64,000 nt of DNA, taken from contig NZ_FVZL01000002.1 of NCBI RefSeq assembly GCF_900168295.1, positions 516,727 through 580,726 of the forward strand, written 5' to 3'. The position numbers and the translations under genes are program-made. This document shows positions 47,507 to 55,797 of the stretch, in pieces. This stretch comes from Arthrobacter sp. P2b (lineage in GTDB: Bacteria; Actinomycetota; Actinomycetes; Actinomycetales; Micrococcaceae). The notes under the pieces were generated by a model that saw only the letters and a list, made by a program, of their open reading frames with translations, had not been told where the DNA came from and searched no databases. How positions within the stretch are numbered: the first letter of the stretch is position 1; each line of letters starts with the position of its first letter.

Positions 47507-47662
47507 CTCAGGATCGTCCAATCTTCTTGCGTTTGCGCGGCTTCTGCCCGGCGGGCCGCACAGCCGGCCGGGGCGCGTTTCCTCAGCGGCAGGGCGACCC
47601 GCCGCGTACCCGAAATCCTAGCACCGGCCGGTTGCCCGGAGGTGTAACGGTAGGCTGGTCCG

Positions 47663-48292
47663 GTGCCTATATCTAACGAACGAATCGTCTGGATCGACTG
47701 CGAAATGACCGGCCTGGACATCAAGAACGACGCCCTGATCGAGGTGGCAGCCCTGGTCACGGACTCCGAACTGAACATCCTCGGCGACGGCGTGGACGTG
47801 GTCATCAAACCCGACGATGCCGCCGTGGCCCAGATGAACGATTTCGTCCGCGACATGCACACCAAGTCGGGCCTCCTGAAGGAACTTCCCGCCGGCAAAA
47901 CCATGGCCGAGGCAGAGGCAGCAGTCATGGAGTACATCGCCGAATGGGTGCCCGACCCGCGGAAGGCCCCGCTGGGCGGCAATTCGGTGGGCACGGACCG
48001 GGTCTTCCTGTCCAGGGACATGCCTGCCGTGGTGGAGCACCTGCACTACCGGGTCATTGACGTCAGCACCATCAAGGAGCTCTCCCGCCGCTGGTACGCC
48101 CGGGCCTACTTCCAGTCCCCGGCGAAGAAGGGCGGCCACCGTGCGCTCGGGGACATCAAGGACTCCATCGACGAACTCCGCTACTACCGGGAAGCGGTTT
48201 TTGTGCCGTCCCCCGGACCGGACAGCGCCACCGCCCAGAAAATTGCCCGCCGCATCACTTCGGGCGGAAATGCAGAGCTGGCGGAAACGTAA
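47663..48292 (+). CDS. orn: Oligoribonuclease
   Basis: Orn degrades 2-5 nt RNA oligonucleotides, including pGpG, to mononucleotides in the 3'-5' direction and so completes mRNA turnover. The 209-residue DEDD-family exonuclease shows IVWIDCEMTGLDI (Exo I, metal-binding Asp/Glu), LGGNSVGTDRVFLSRDMP (Exo II) and KKGGHRALGDIKDSIDELRYY (Exo III with His-Asp). It starts with GTG at 47663. It is monocistronic and followed by tRNA-His. Confidence 0.97.
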   Translation: MPISNERIVWIDCEMTGLDIKNDALIEVAALVTDSELNILGDGVDVVIKPDDAAVAQMNDFVRDMHTKSGLLKELPAGKTMAEAEAAVMEYIAEWVPDPRKAPLGGNSVGTDRVFLSRDMPAVVEHLHYRVIDVSTIKELSRRWYARAYFQSPAKKGGHRALGDIKDSIDELRYYREAVFVPSPGPDSATAQKIARRITSGGNAELAET

Positions 48293-48419
48293 TCTGCGCC
48301 ACGTTTCCAGGATTTTTTGCTGAAAAGGCTAAAAGTGGACAAAGCACTCCCGAAGAGCAGGTAAGCTATTTGAGTTGCCTTTCCAGAGGGCCGGTTAGCC
48401 GGTAATCTGCAGGGCGCAT

Positions 48420-48493
48420 GGTGGGCTTAGCTCAGTTGGCAGAGCGCCTGGTTGTGGTCCAGGAGGTCGCGGGTTCAACCCCCGTAGCTCACC
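48420..48493 (+). tRNA. tRNA-His (anticodon GTG)
   Basis: The acceptor stem GTGGGCT/AGCTCAC, D-arm GCTC/GAGC, anticodon loop TTGTGGT (anticodon GTG) and T-arm GCGGG-TTCAACC-CCCGT make a complete tRNA. A G at position -1 (48420) faces discriminator C (48493), the identity pair of tRNA-His. Confidence 0.97.
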
Positions 48494-48522
48494 CTCACAG
48501 GATGGTATTGCAGCCGTCCAGC

Positions 48523-48563
48523 AAGGAGGCCGCACCGGATATCCGGTGCGGCCTCCTTTGTTT
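48523..48563 (+). terminator. tRNA-His terminator
   Basis: AAGGAGGCCGCACCGGAT and its exact complement form an 18-bp palindrome (48523-48558) whose centre GGATATCC closes with almost no loop. TGTTTTG follows on the plus strand, 30 bases past the tRNA. It separates tRNA-His from def. Confidence 0.85.
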
Positions 48564-48607
48564 TGTCCTATTGCTTCCGCACGAGATACCGCCGAAGGAC
48601 CGCTGAC

Positions 48608-49180
48608 ATGACCGTTCTGCCGATCACCATCTGGGGGGAACCCGTACTGCACCGCCGGGCTTCCGAAGTGGAAGTGTTCGACGACGAACTGCGCACCCTG
48701 ATTGCCGACATGTTCGAAACCAACGACGCCGCCAACGGCGTAGGCCTTGCCGCCCCACAGGTCGGGGTGGGCAAGAGGATCTTCGTGTACAAGTACGCCA
48801 ACGACGACGACGCACCCCCCACAGGCGTGCTGGTCAACCCTGTCCTGACACTCTCTAAGATCTCCGGTGCGGTTCCCGATCCGGACGAAGAAGAAGAGGG
48901 ATGCCTGTCTTTTCCCGGGGAAGTGTATCCCCTGAAACGCGCCGAATGGGCGCGGGTGGAAGGCTTTGACGGGTTCGGGCAGCCGGTGAAGTTCGAGGCC
49001 ACGGGTTGGTTCGCCCGGGTCATCCAGCACGAGTTCGACCACCTTGACGGCAAGCTGTACGTCAACCGGCTGATGGACCGCTACGCCCGCAAGGCGATGA
49101 AGCAGGCCAAGAAGAACGGCTGGGGCGTGCCGGGGCTGACCTGGATGCCCGGGGTGGATCCGGACCCCTTCGGGCACTGA
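48608..49180 (+). CDS. def: Peptide deformylase
   Basis: Deformylase removes the N-formyl group from nascent proteins. The 190-residue metalloprotein has the three family motifs: GVGLAAPQVGV, EEGCLSFPGE with the metal-ligand cysteine, and QHEFDHLDGKL with HExxH-type His ligands (H-E-F-D-H). The ATG at 48608 follows AAGGA; an upstream in-frame ATG at 48563 lies inside the tRNA terminator's transcript end and lacks a ribosome-binding site. It is monocistronic, ending opposite the HNH nuclease gene. Confidence 0.96.
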   Translation: MTVLPITIWGEPVLHRRASEVEVFDDELRTLIADMFETNDAANGVGLAAPQVGVGKRIFVYKYANDDDAPPTGVLVNPVLTLSKISGAVPDPDEEEEGCLSFPGEVYPLKRAEWARVEGFDGFGQPVKFEATGWFARVIQHEFDHLDGKLYVNRLMDRYARKAMKQAKKNGWGVPGLTWMPGVDPDPFGH

Positions 49181-49199
49181 CCGCTGCTGCCGGCGCCGG

Positions 49200-49997
49200 T
49201 CAGTCCGCCGTGATGGTCTGCTGGCCGGGGCAGGATCCCAGCACCCGCTTCATGGCGTCCTTTTCCGCCTCTGTTACCCACAGGCTGTAGGCGGCTTTGA
49301 CGGAAATCTGGCGCGCGACGTAGTGGCACCTGAGCGACTTGTTCTTTGGAAGCCAGGTGGCGGCGTCGCCGGCGCCTTTTTGCTGGTTGGCGGGCCCATC
49401 GGCCGCGACCAGGTTCAGGGGATCGTTGGCGAGGCTTTGGCGCTGGCCGGGAGTAAGACGCTGGGCGCCCTTCTGCCAGGCGTCGGCAAGGGCCACGACG
49501 TGGTCGATCTGCACTGCCCGGCTGCTTTCGGAGCCGCGGCGGAAGTCGACATACCGGGCCGTGTAGGGCTCATGGAAACGTCCGGCCGCCACACTGCAGG
49601 AGGAATCCTTCGCGAATATAACGTCGGCCAGGTCGCGGCGCAGGATGTCGTTGCGGGTATCACAGCCGTTCCGGTCAACGTCCAGCCAGGCTTGGCCAAA
49701 GGCCTCCCGGTCATAGTTGTCCTTGCCTGCCCGGCCCTTAACGGCCAGGCCCTCCAGGGCGTCCAGGGCGCGGCCTTCCGGGATGCGGTTGACAGGCACC
49801 ACGGGCTTCATCCAAGCGGGATCGAAAACGGGCGCCTCGGCGGGACCGGCCACGGCCGGTTCTGCAACCGCAAACTGGCCGGCCGTGAAGAACCAGAACA
49901 GGCCCGCCACCGTGGAAACGGCGGCAAGTGCCAGCAGCATCCACGCCTGACGCGAACGGCGGCGGGCCCGCCGGTAGGCGGACCAGCTCACGGTCAC
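49200..49997 (-). CDS. Membrane-anchored HNH endonuclease (DUF1524/GmrSD-C fold)
   Basis: This 265-residue protein has a basic N-terminus (SAYRRARRRSRQAW), one transmembrane or signal helix (~19-42) and an extracellular nuclease domain. The catalytic core is AVQIDHVVALADAWQKGAQ with the DH pair and DPLNLVAADGPANQQKGAGD with the Asn of the HNH/beta-beta-alpha-Me fold. Two further cysteines (NGCDTRND and SSCSVAAG) may form a disulfide outside the cell. Such exported DUF1524 proteins occur widely in actinobacteria and probably scavenge or degrade environmental DNA. The start is GTG at 49997. Confidence 0.85.
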   Translation of the reverse strand: MTVSWSAYRRARRRSRQAWMLLALAAVSTVAGLFWFFTAGQFAVAEPAVAGPAEAPVFDPAWMKPVVPVNRIPEGRALDALEGLAVKGRAGKDNYDREAFGQAWLDVDRNGCDTRNDILRRDLADVIFAKDSSCSVAAGRFHEPYTARYVDFRRGSESSRAVQIDHVVALADAWQKGAQRLTPGQRQSLANDPLNLVAADGPANQQKGAGDAATWLPKNKSLRCHYVARQISVKAAYSLWVTEAEKDAMKRVLGSCPGQQTITAD

Positions 49998-50110
49998 GGG
50001 GCTCCTGCCCCTGGGTCAACATCACGCACCACAAGAGCCTAGGACAGCTGCACGGCCGCCCCCCTGTTTTCCACAGTGTGGAGGGGAGGTGGGGGTTCAG
50101 CCGGGGGCAG

Positions 50111-50320
50111 TCACTGCTCCCGCATCACTCTTCGGAGGTCTTCCTCCGCTATCTCCAGGAGTCCTTCAAGCTGGCGGACGCGGTCCTCGCCCACGTCTCC
50201 CGCCGCGTGTCCGGCCCGGGCGCCCTCGAGCAACCGGATGGCTTCCTTGTGGTTGGCTTTGGCGACGTCGAGGGCGTGCTCAAGGGTGGTCTCGTGCTGG
50301 AGCGTCGATTCTTTATCCAT
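50111..50320 (-). CDS. Small hydrophilic helical protein of unknown function
   Basis: This 69-residue reading (MDKESTLQHETTLEHALDVA...) is rich in Glu, Ala, Leu and Arg with heptad-like spacing, so it should be a single long helix or helical hairpin. It has GC-rich third codon positions like its neighbours and fills a gap between the HNH nuclease gene and gap on the same strand. The ribosome-binding site is weak. No family is recognised. Confidence 0.5.
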   Translation of the reverse strand: MDKESTLQHETTLEHALDVAKANHKEAIRLLEGARAGHAAGDVGEDRVRQLEGLLEIAEEDLRRVMREQ

Positions 50321-50390
50321 GGCACAAGTGTGGTCCCGTTTCCCGGCTGATTCCAGAGAACCAGCCGGGAAATGTGGGACCGGGGCGGGA

Positions 50391-51869
50391 CTAGACGGCG
50401 ATTGCCGCCAGGGCCGCCGCGGTTTCCTTCGCGGGGAACGACGGCGGGTTGACGCCTGCCATCTCTTCCATCACGCGGACAACCTGGCAGCTGTAGCCGA
50501 ATTCGTTGTCGTACCAGACGTAGAGGACCAGGTTCTTGTCCGTGGACACCGTCGCGAGGCCGTCCACGATGCCGGCACGGCGGGAACCGACGAAGTCGGT
50601 GGAAACCACTTCGGGCGAGTCGATGTAGTCGATCTGCTTGCGCAGGTCCGAGTGCAGCGACATCTCGCGCAGGTAGTTGTTGACCTCGTCCTTGGTGGTT
50701 CCGTTTTCCAGGGTCAGGTTCAGGATGGCCAGCGAAACATCCGGGGTGGGGACGCGGATGGAGCTGCCGGTCAGCTTGCCGAGCAGCTCGGGCAGCGCCT
50801 TGGCCACGGCCTTGGCGGCACCGGTTTCGGTGATCACCATGTTCAGCGCGGCGGACCGGCCGCGGCGGTCGCCCTTGTGGAAGTTGTCGATCAGGTTCTG
50901 GTCATTGGTGAACGAGTGGACGGTCTCCACGTGGCCGTGGATCACGCCGAACTTGTCATTGATGGCCTTCAGCACCGGGGTGATGGCGTTGGTGGTGCAG
51001 GACGCCGCGGACACGATCTGGTCGGTGTCCTCAATGGTGCGGTGGTTGATGCCGTGGACGATGTTCTTCAGCTCGCCCTTGCCCGGAGCGGTCAGCAGGA
51101 CCCGTGCAACACCTTTGCTCTGCAGGTGCTGGGACAGGCCTTCGGCGTCGCGCCAGCGGCCGGTGTTGTCCACCACCAGGGCGTTGTTGATGCCATAGAC
51201 GGTGTAGTCGATGGTGGCGGGGTCGTTCGAGTAGATGACCTGCACCTGGACGCCGTTGGCGGTGATGGTGTTGGCTTCCTCGTCGATGCGGATGGTGCCT
51301 TCGAACGAGCCGTGGACTGAGTCGCGGCGCAGGAGGCTGGCGCGCTTTGAAAGGTCGTTGTCGGACCCGCGGCGGACCACGATGGCGCGCAGGCGCAGGC
51401 CGTGGCCGCCACCGGCCTTTTCGATGAGGAGGCGGGCCAGGAGCCGGCCGATCCGGCCGAAGCCGTACAGCACCACATCGGTGCTGGTGCGGTCGTCGCC
51501 GCCGCGCTTGCCCACGATGTCAGCGAGCTCGGCACGCAGGAATTCCTCCAGTGTGAGGCCGTCGCCCTCTTCCTTGAACTTCTGGTTCAGCCGGGCGATG
51601 TCGATCGCGGCGGCCCCCAGCTCCAGCTGCGCCAGGGTGTTCAGCAGCGGGGCGGTCTCCTCCAGGAGCAGTTCGTCCTTGCTCATCCGGCGCGCAAAGC
51701 GGTGCGCCTTGAGGATGTTCATGGTGGACTTGTTGATCAGGCTCCGGCCATGGATGCTGGTCACCACGTTGTTCTCGCGGTACAGCCGGCCGATCACCGG
51801 AATCATGGCCTCGGCGAGGGCCTCCCGGCCCATCCACGTATCAAGACAAGAATCTGACGTCTGGCTCAC
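50391..51869 (-). CDS. gap: Glyceraldehyde-3-phosphate dehydrogenase, long form (GapB/GapX type)
   Basis: At 492 residues this is the long actinobacterial GAPDH, about 150 residues longer than glycolytic GapA. The N-terminal ~125 residues (WMGREALAEAMIPVIGRLYREN...) are a helical extension. The NAD(P)-binding Rossmann segment VVLYGFGRIGRLLARLL and the catalytic cysteine in SAASCTTNAITPVLK follow. The substrate-binding HSFTNDQNLIDN and the C-terminal WYDNEFGYSCQVVRV are intact. In corynebacteria the paralog of this length is associated with gluconeogenesis. The GTG at 51869 follows GAGGAAGG. A glycolytic gapA is presumably elsewhere. Confidence 0.92.
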   Translation of the reverse strand: MSQTSDSCLDTWMGREALAEAMIPVIGRLYRENNVVTSIHGRSLINKSTMNILKAHRFARRMSKDELLLEETAPLLNTLAQLELGAAAIDIARLNQKFKEEGDGLTLEEFLRAELADIVGKRGGDDRTSTDVVLYGFGRIGRLLARLLIEKAGGGHGLRLRAIVVRRGSDNDLSKRASLLRRDSVHGSFEGTIRIDEEANTITANGVQVQVIYSNDPATIDYTVYGINNALVVDNTGRWRDAEGLSQHLQSKGVARVLLTAPGKGELKNIVHGINHRTIEDTDQIVSAASCTTNAITPVLKAINDKFGVIHGHVETVHSFTNDQNLIDNFHKGDRRGRSAALNMVITETGAAKAVAKALPELLGKLTGSSIRVPTPDVSLAILNLTLENGTTKDEVNNYLREMSLHSDLRKQIDYIDSPEVVSTDFVGSRRAGIVDGLATVSTDKNLVLYVWYDNEFGYSCQVVRVMEEMAGVNPPSFPAKETAAALAAIAV

Positions 51870-51986
51870 AGAAATACCTTCCTCGGTTCAGCCGCATACG
51901 TCTTCGTACGCGAATGTCGGCCACCTGATGATGTCCAGGGGCACCCACGCCTGCAGGGTTCGGCCCCCAGGCGCGTGGATCGTGTG

Positions 51987-52026
51987 CAAAGAAAAACCGC
52001 CGGCTGCGAACGCAACTTTCGGCGGT
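51987..52026 (-). terminator. Intrinsic terminator between tspO and gap
   Basis: Read on the minus strand, ACCGCC...GGCGGT closes a stem that holds an inner TTGCG/CGCA hairpin, followed by TTTTTCTTT. It is about 85 bases past the tspO stop and about 120 bases ahead of the gap start. It ends the tspO transcript, or could act as an attenuator in a gap leader. Confidence 0.7.
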
Positions 52027-52110
52027 AGAACCCCTACGTCCGGTATCCATTCTAAGTTGGCTGGCTGCCACGAACAGGCACGGGCCGCGTGAAATCACTC
52101 ACACGTGACG

Positions 52111-52653
52111 TCAGTTGTGGAGGGCTGAGTAGAAATTGAGGCTTGAGGAAAACACAACCCAGGAGAAATACGGCAGCACCAGCAGGCCCGCCGGTGCGCT
52201 GACCGGGCCAAACCGGAGGATCAGGAACACCAGGGACAACGCCAGTCCGCTGATCACCGCCAGGGCCCCCCACAACGCAGCCGTACCGAAAACGGGAAAC
52301 AGGCCAAAAAACGTCAACGGCCACCCTGCGTTGAGCACCAGTTGGACCACATAGCCGGCCAAGGTGCCGCCATGCAGCGCCCCCTTCCGCCAGACCAGCC
52401 AGGCGGCGACGGCAACACCGGCATAAAGCATCATCCACATGGACCGGAACATCCATCCCGGCGGCATCCACGGCGCCTTGACCGAGCCTGCAAACCAGCC
52501 GTTCGAGTTCAGGATGATGGGGATCGAGGCAAGGGCCCAGGCGGCAAGCGACAGGGCCAGGAAGCCCAGCAGGGCCAGTGCCTGCCGGCCGCGGCCGGGA
52601 GCCAGCACAGGCGGAGTGCCCGAGGGCGGTTGCGGATCAGTATTTGCGGGCAC
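52111..52653 (-). CDS. tspO: TspO/MBR-family membrane protein
   Basis: This 180-residue five-helix membrane protein has the family pattern: helix 1 (~25-45), then SVKAPWMPPGWMFRSMWMMLYAG leading into helix 2, WLVWRKG, and LNAGWPLTFFGLFPVFG and YFSWVVFSSSLNFYSAL in the later helices. Tryptophan- and proline-rich loops line the porphyrin-binding cavity. TspO proteins bind tetrapyrroles and are linked to oxidative and light stress. The start is GTG at 52653. It is downstream of and divergent in role from the RNase P RNA, on the same strand. Confidence 0.93.
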   Translation of the reverse strand: MPANTDPQPPSGTPPVLAPGRGRQALALLGFLALSLAAWALASIPIILNSNGWFAGSVKAPWMPPGWMFRSMWMMLYAGVAVAAWLVWRKGALHGGTLAGYVVQLVLNAGWPLTFFGLFPVFGTAALWGALAVISGLALSLVFLILRFGPVSAPAGLLVLPYFSWVVFSSSLNFYSALHN

Positions 52654-52698
52654 GGTTCAGGATCCCCAACAGAGCTTCCAAGGTCAAACGTCTTATAT

Positions 52699-53093
52699 GG
52701 ATGGGACAGCCGATACGCCGGGTTCTGTGCCTCCCCTTCCGTTGCCGGAAAGGGAGCGACGGCCATCCATCTACGAGTACCGTTGCCGGCACCCTCCAGC
52801 GGCCTACCCGGACACTCGGGCGGGCAGCCCTCAAACGTGTCCTGTCTGGCCTTGCTCCGGGTGGGGTTTACCTAGCCTTCCCGGTCACCCGGAAAGCTGG
52901 TGGTCTCTTACACCACCGTTTCACCCTTACCTGCTTCGTGCCGCTTTCAAACCGGCGCGACCCAGGCGGTCTGTTCTCTGTGGCACTTGCCTGCGGGTTA
53001 CCCCGAGTGGGCGTTACCCACCACCCTGCCCTGCGGAGCCCGGACGTTCCTCGAGCCACTTGCGTGACGCGCGGCCGCCTGGCTGTCCCATCC
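52699..53093 (-). ncRNA. rnpB: RNase P RNA component (bacterial class A)
   Basis: The two ends are complementary: the minus-strand 5' GGATGGGACAGCC pairs with the 3' GGCTGTCCCATCC at 52699-52711, forming P1. Inside, GAGGAACGTCCGGGCTCCGC near the 5' end is the universal CR-I region, and the conserved GGTAAGGGTGAAACGGTG near 52925 and the 3' ACCCGGCGTATCGG segment are also present. The roughly 395-base length fits class A RNase P RNA, which trims tRNA 5' leaders. Boundaries are set by P1. Confidence 0.95.
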
Positions 53094-53146
53094 GTCTCCA
53101 GTCTACCGGCGCGGGCCCACCATCATGGCGCCGGTAGTATCGGACG

Positions 53147-53911
53147 GTGTTGATTCTGCTTCCCCCCTCCGAAGGCAAGACACCCGCGGTCCGTGGTTCG
53201 GCCGTCGACTGGCATTCTTTGGGCTTTCCGGAACTCAACCCGTACCGGGCAAAAGTCCTGGAATCACTGGGCACGGTCAGCGCCAACGAGGACGCACTCG
53301 CGCTGCTGGGCGTGGGCACGTCGCTGCGGGACGACGTCGAGCGCAACACCCGGCTCCACGCGGAGCCGGCGGCTCCCGCGCACCGGATCTATTCCGGCGT
53401 GCTTTATGACGCGCTGGGCTACCAGAGCCTCACCCCTACCCAGCGCCGGAAGGCGGAGGAGTCCGTGCTGGTGATCTCGGCACTCTGGGGCGCCATCCGC
53501 TTTGGCGACAGCGTGCCCGCCTACCGCCTGTCGATGGGAACGGCACTGCCCGACGTCGGACGCCTCGCCCCGTTCTGGAAGCCGCTCCTGGCAGAGGCCC
53601 TTGGCGCAGTAACTGAGGGGCACCTGCTGGTGGACTGCCGGTCCAGCACCTATGCAGCCGCGTGGGCCCCGCCGTCGGGCCGGACCGTCGCTGTCAATGT
53701 GTTCACGGAAACCGGCGGGGTGCGCAAGGTGGTCAGCCACTTCGCCAAGCACACCCGGGGTGAGCTGGCACGGCACCTGCTGGTACGCCGCGGGAAGGCC
53801 CCCGGCACGCCGGAGCAACTGCTCAAGGCCGCCCGGGAGAATTGGGAGGCGGAGTTGGTTGAGGGTTCAGCCCGTAAGCCGCACGCCCTGAACATCATCC
53901 TGCCCAACTAA
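53147..53911 (+). CDS. yaaA: Peroxide stress protein YaaA (DUF328)
   Basis: This 254-residue protein begins MLILLPPSEGKTPAV and contains YSGVLYDALGYQSLTPTQRRKAE, ISALWGAIRFGDSVPAYRLSMG and VNVFTETGGVRKVVSHFAKHTRGELARHLL, the conserved blocks of YaaA. In E. coli YaaA limits free iron and DNA damage under peroxide stress. The fold has DNA-binding helix-hairpin-helix features in structural studies. The start is GTG at 53147, just after the RNase P RNA promoter region. It is convergent with the DUF164 gene. Confidence 0.93.
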   Translation: MLILLPPSEGKTPAVRGSAVDWHSLGFPELNPYRAKVLESLGTVSANEDALALLGVGTSLRDDVERNTRLHAEPAAPAHRIYSGVLYDALGYQSLTPTQRRKAEESVLVISALWGAIRFGDSVPAYRLSMGTALPDVGRLAPFWKPLLAEALGAVTEGHLLVDCRSSTYAAAWAPPSGRTVAVNVFTETGGVRKVVSHFAKHTRGELARHLLVRRGKAPGTPEQLLKAARENWEAELVEGSARKPHALNIILPN

Positions 53912-53914
53912 GTC

Positions 53915-53956
53915 GCGCCAAGTGGCGTTTTGAACCCTCAGAACGACACTTAGCGC
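53915..53956. repeat. REP-like imperfect palindrome
   Basis: GCGCCAAGTGGCGTTTTGA (53915-53933) and TCAGAACGACACTTAGCGC (53938-53956) form an inverted repeat with 16 of 19 pairs matched around ACCC, in the 57-base gap between the convergent yaaA and DUF164 genes. The composition, placement and lack of a U-tract look like a dispersed extragenic palindrome rather than an ordinary terminator. Confidence 0.55.
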
Positions 53957-53968
53957 TACCCAGTTGGG

Positions 53969-54706
53969 TCAGGCCCACTCCTCCGAGCGGACCAGGATGG
54001 CGCCCGAGTCCGGGCAGAAGACGACGTCGTCGGCGGAGGCTGACTTGATCTCGGCGAGGTCGCCGGGGCTGAGCTTCATGCCCGAGGCTTCGGACGTCCC
54101 GTGGAACAGCCGCGCCGCACCTACGCCGCGCTTGGCCAGCGTCTTCTCGTACACAGCAAGCAGCCCGGCGTCCAGCCCCTGCGCAAACTCCGTCCGTTTC
54201 GCCCGGACCTCGCCGGCTTCGGCGTCCACCGCGGCCAGGGCCTCATCAAGTTCCGCGCGGATGTTTCCGAAGGACCCCTGGATATCGTCCACGATCAGCT
54301 GCTGGGCCGCCTGCCGGGCACGGAGGGTGTCCAGCCGCTCCAGGACCTCCAGCTCCACGTCTTCGAGGTCCGAGCGGCGCTTGTTCAGCGAGGCAATGTC
54401 CTTCTGGAGGGCAACGAGGTCCTTGGACAGGCCGGTGCCGCTGTTGAGCCGCGCCTCATCCCGCTCGATGCGCGAGGCAACCTGTTCCACATCCGCTTCG
54501 GCGCGCTTCAGCTCGGCCTCGGCATCGTGGACTGCCACTTTGGCTGCCCCCAGCTCACCGCTGGCAACCGAAAGCGCGGCCTCCAGGTCCTTGATCCGGG
54601 GATCGTTCTCCAGCGAGCGGCGGCGGTTGGCGAGCGACTTCAGTTTGGCATCCAGCCCCTGCAGTTCGAGCAACTTCAACTGTTCCGCCGGTGCTGCCTT
54701 CGCCAC
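53969..54706 (-). CDS. DUF164-family coiled-coil protein with eroded zinc ribbon
   Basis: This 245-residue protein is mostly a long coiled coil (residues ~12-175, with LLELQGLDAKLKSLANRRRSLE and repeated heptads). A small C-terminal domain follows, which in relatives is a C4 zinc ribbon with two CxxC pairs. Here the pairs read 'GTSEASGM' and FCPDSGA, so at most one cysteine remains. The rest of the ribbon sequence (KLSPGDLAEIKSASADDVVFC) is conserved, so the gene is not obviously broken. The family is often next to Nif3-like proteins, and so it is here, 68 bases downstream of that gene. Its function is unknown, possibly in nucleic-acid or ribosome-related binding. Confidence 0.88.
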   Translation of the reverse strand: MAKAAPAEQLKLLELQGLDAKLKSLANRRRSLENDPRIKDLEAALSVASGELGAAKVAVHDAEAELKRAEADVEQVASRIERDEARLNSGTGLSKDLVALQKDIASLNKRRSDLEDVELEVLERLDTLRARQAAQQLIVDDIQGSFGNIRAELDEALAAVDAEAGEVRAKRTEFAQGLDAGLLAVYEKTLAKRGVGAARLFHGTSEASGMKLSPGDLAEIKSASADDVVFCPDSGAILVRSEEWA

Positions 54707-54774
54707 TGTTACCTCCGCTTGATCCCTGCCGGCCGGAACCGGGCACCTGAACGGCGCTTCCTAGACTCTAGCGC

Positions 54775-55698
54775 TTAGCCCGGAGTGAGTATGAAGTCCC
54801 ACGGATCGCTGTTGGTGGCACTGACCTGGATTTCGACGTCGTGGCCCTGGTCGGCGAGGACGTTGCCCAGGGCGGCCGCCGCGGCGGGCAGCCACAGCCA
54901 TTCGCTGGCAAAGTGGGATACGTCCACCAGGTAGGGCCGGCCGTTTACTGCCGCCTCCCTGGCCTCGGACGCGGGATGGTGGCGGAGATCTGCCGTGACG
55001 TAAACGTCCGCATTGCTGGCCCGGACCTCGTTAAACAATGAGTCCCCCGCGCCGCCGCAGACCGCGATGCGCCGGACCAGGCCGTCCTTGTCACCGGAAA
55101 CGCGCACTCCCCCGGCAACAGACGGCAGGATTCCGAAGACCCGGGCGGCAAAATCACCCAGGCTCATGGCATCGGCGAGGTCCCCGACACGGCCGATGCC
55201 CTCTTCCGGCAGTCCGTTGGCGGCCACCGTGAGCGGGGCGACGTCCTGCAGCCCCAGTGCATCCGCCAGGACGTCGGATACACCCCCGACGGCGGAATCA
55301 CCGTTGGTGTGCACGGTGAGCAGAGCCGTCCCCGACTCGATGAGGCGGTGCACGGCGCGGCCCTTCGCGGTAGTGGCAGCGACGGACGTAACACCCTTGA
55401 GCAGCAGCGGGTGATGCGTGATGAGGAGTTCAGCCCCCCATTCCACGGCTTCCTCGATGACTTCGAGCGTGGGATCCACCGCGAACATCACCTTGGTCAC
55501 CGGAGCGGAGGGGTGGCCGACCACCAGGCCCACCTCGTCCCAGTTCTCCGCCAGGGATTCCGGCCACAGTTCCTCGACGGCCAGGAGCAACTCACCCAGC
55601 GTGGGGGCCTCCGCGGGGCCGGCCGCGGCCGGCCCGCCGGCGGGAGCGTCGCCGTCGGGATTCTTAGGGCCGGTAACGTCGGTGTCCACAGGTTCCAT
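54775..55698 (-). CDS. Nif3-like dinuclear metal centre hexameric protein (DUF34)
   Basis: This 307-residue protein carries the DUF34/Nif3 motifs: LAENWDEVGLVVGHP, ELLITHHPLLLKGV with the metal-ligand histidines, TVHTNGDSAVGGVSDVLADALGL and a C-terminal DVSHFASEWLWLPA. Variants of YbgI form hexameric toroids with two metals. Its role is uncertain; relatives are tied to GTP cyclohydrolase-like or chaperone functions. The start at 55698 (MEPVDTDVTG) is followed by a disordered Gly/Ala/Pro segment; the reading upstream overlaps msrA and is unlikely. It probably forms an operon with the DUF164 gene. Confidence 0.92.
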   Translation of the reverse strand: MEPVDTDVTGPKNPDGDAPAGGPAAAGPAEAPTLGELLLAVEELWPESLAENWDEVGLVVGHPSAPVTKVMFAVDPTLEVIEEAVEWGAELLITHHPLLLKGVTSVAATTAKGRAVHRLIESGTALLTVHTNGDSAVGGVSDVLADALGLQDVAPLTVAANGLPEEGIGRVGDLADAMSLGDFAARVFGILPSVAGGVRVSGDKDGLVRRIAVCGGAGDSLFNEVRASNADVYVTADLRHHPASEAREAAVNGRPYLVDVSHFASEWLWLPAAAAALGNVLADQGHDVEIQVSATNSDPWDFILTPG

Positions 55699-55797
55699 AG
55701 TCTTAGTTTTACCCCATTGCCCGGTACCGGCCGGCATACCTGGGCGGCGCCACGGCTGCCAGGGAATCATCCGGGGCCGCCAACCATTGAAGAGGTC

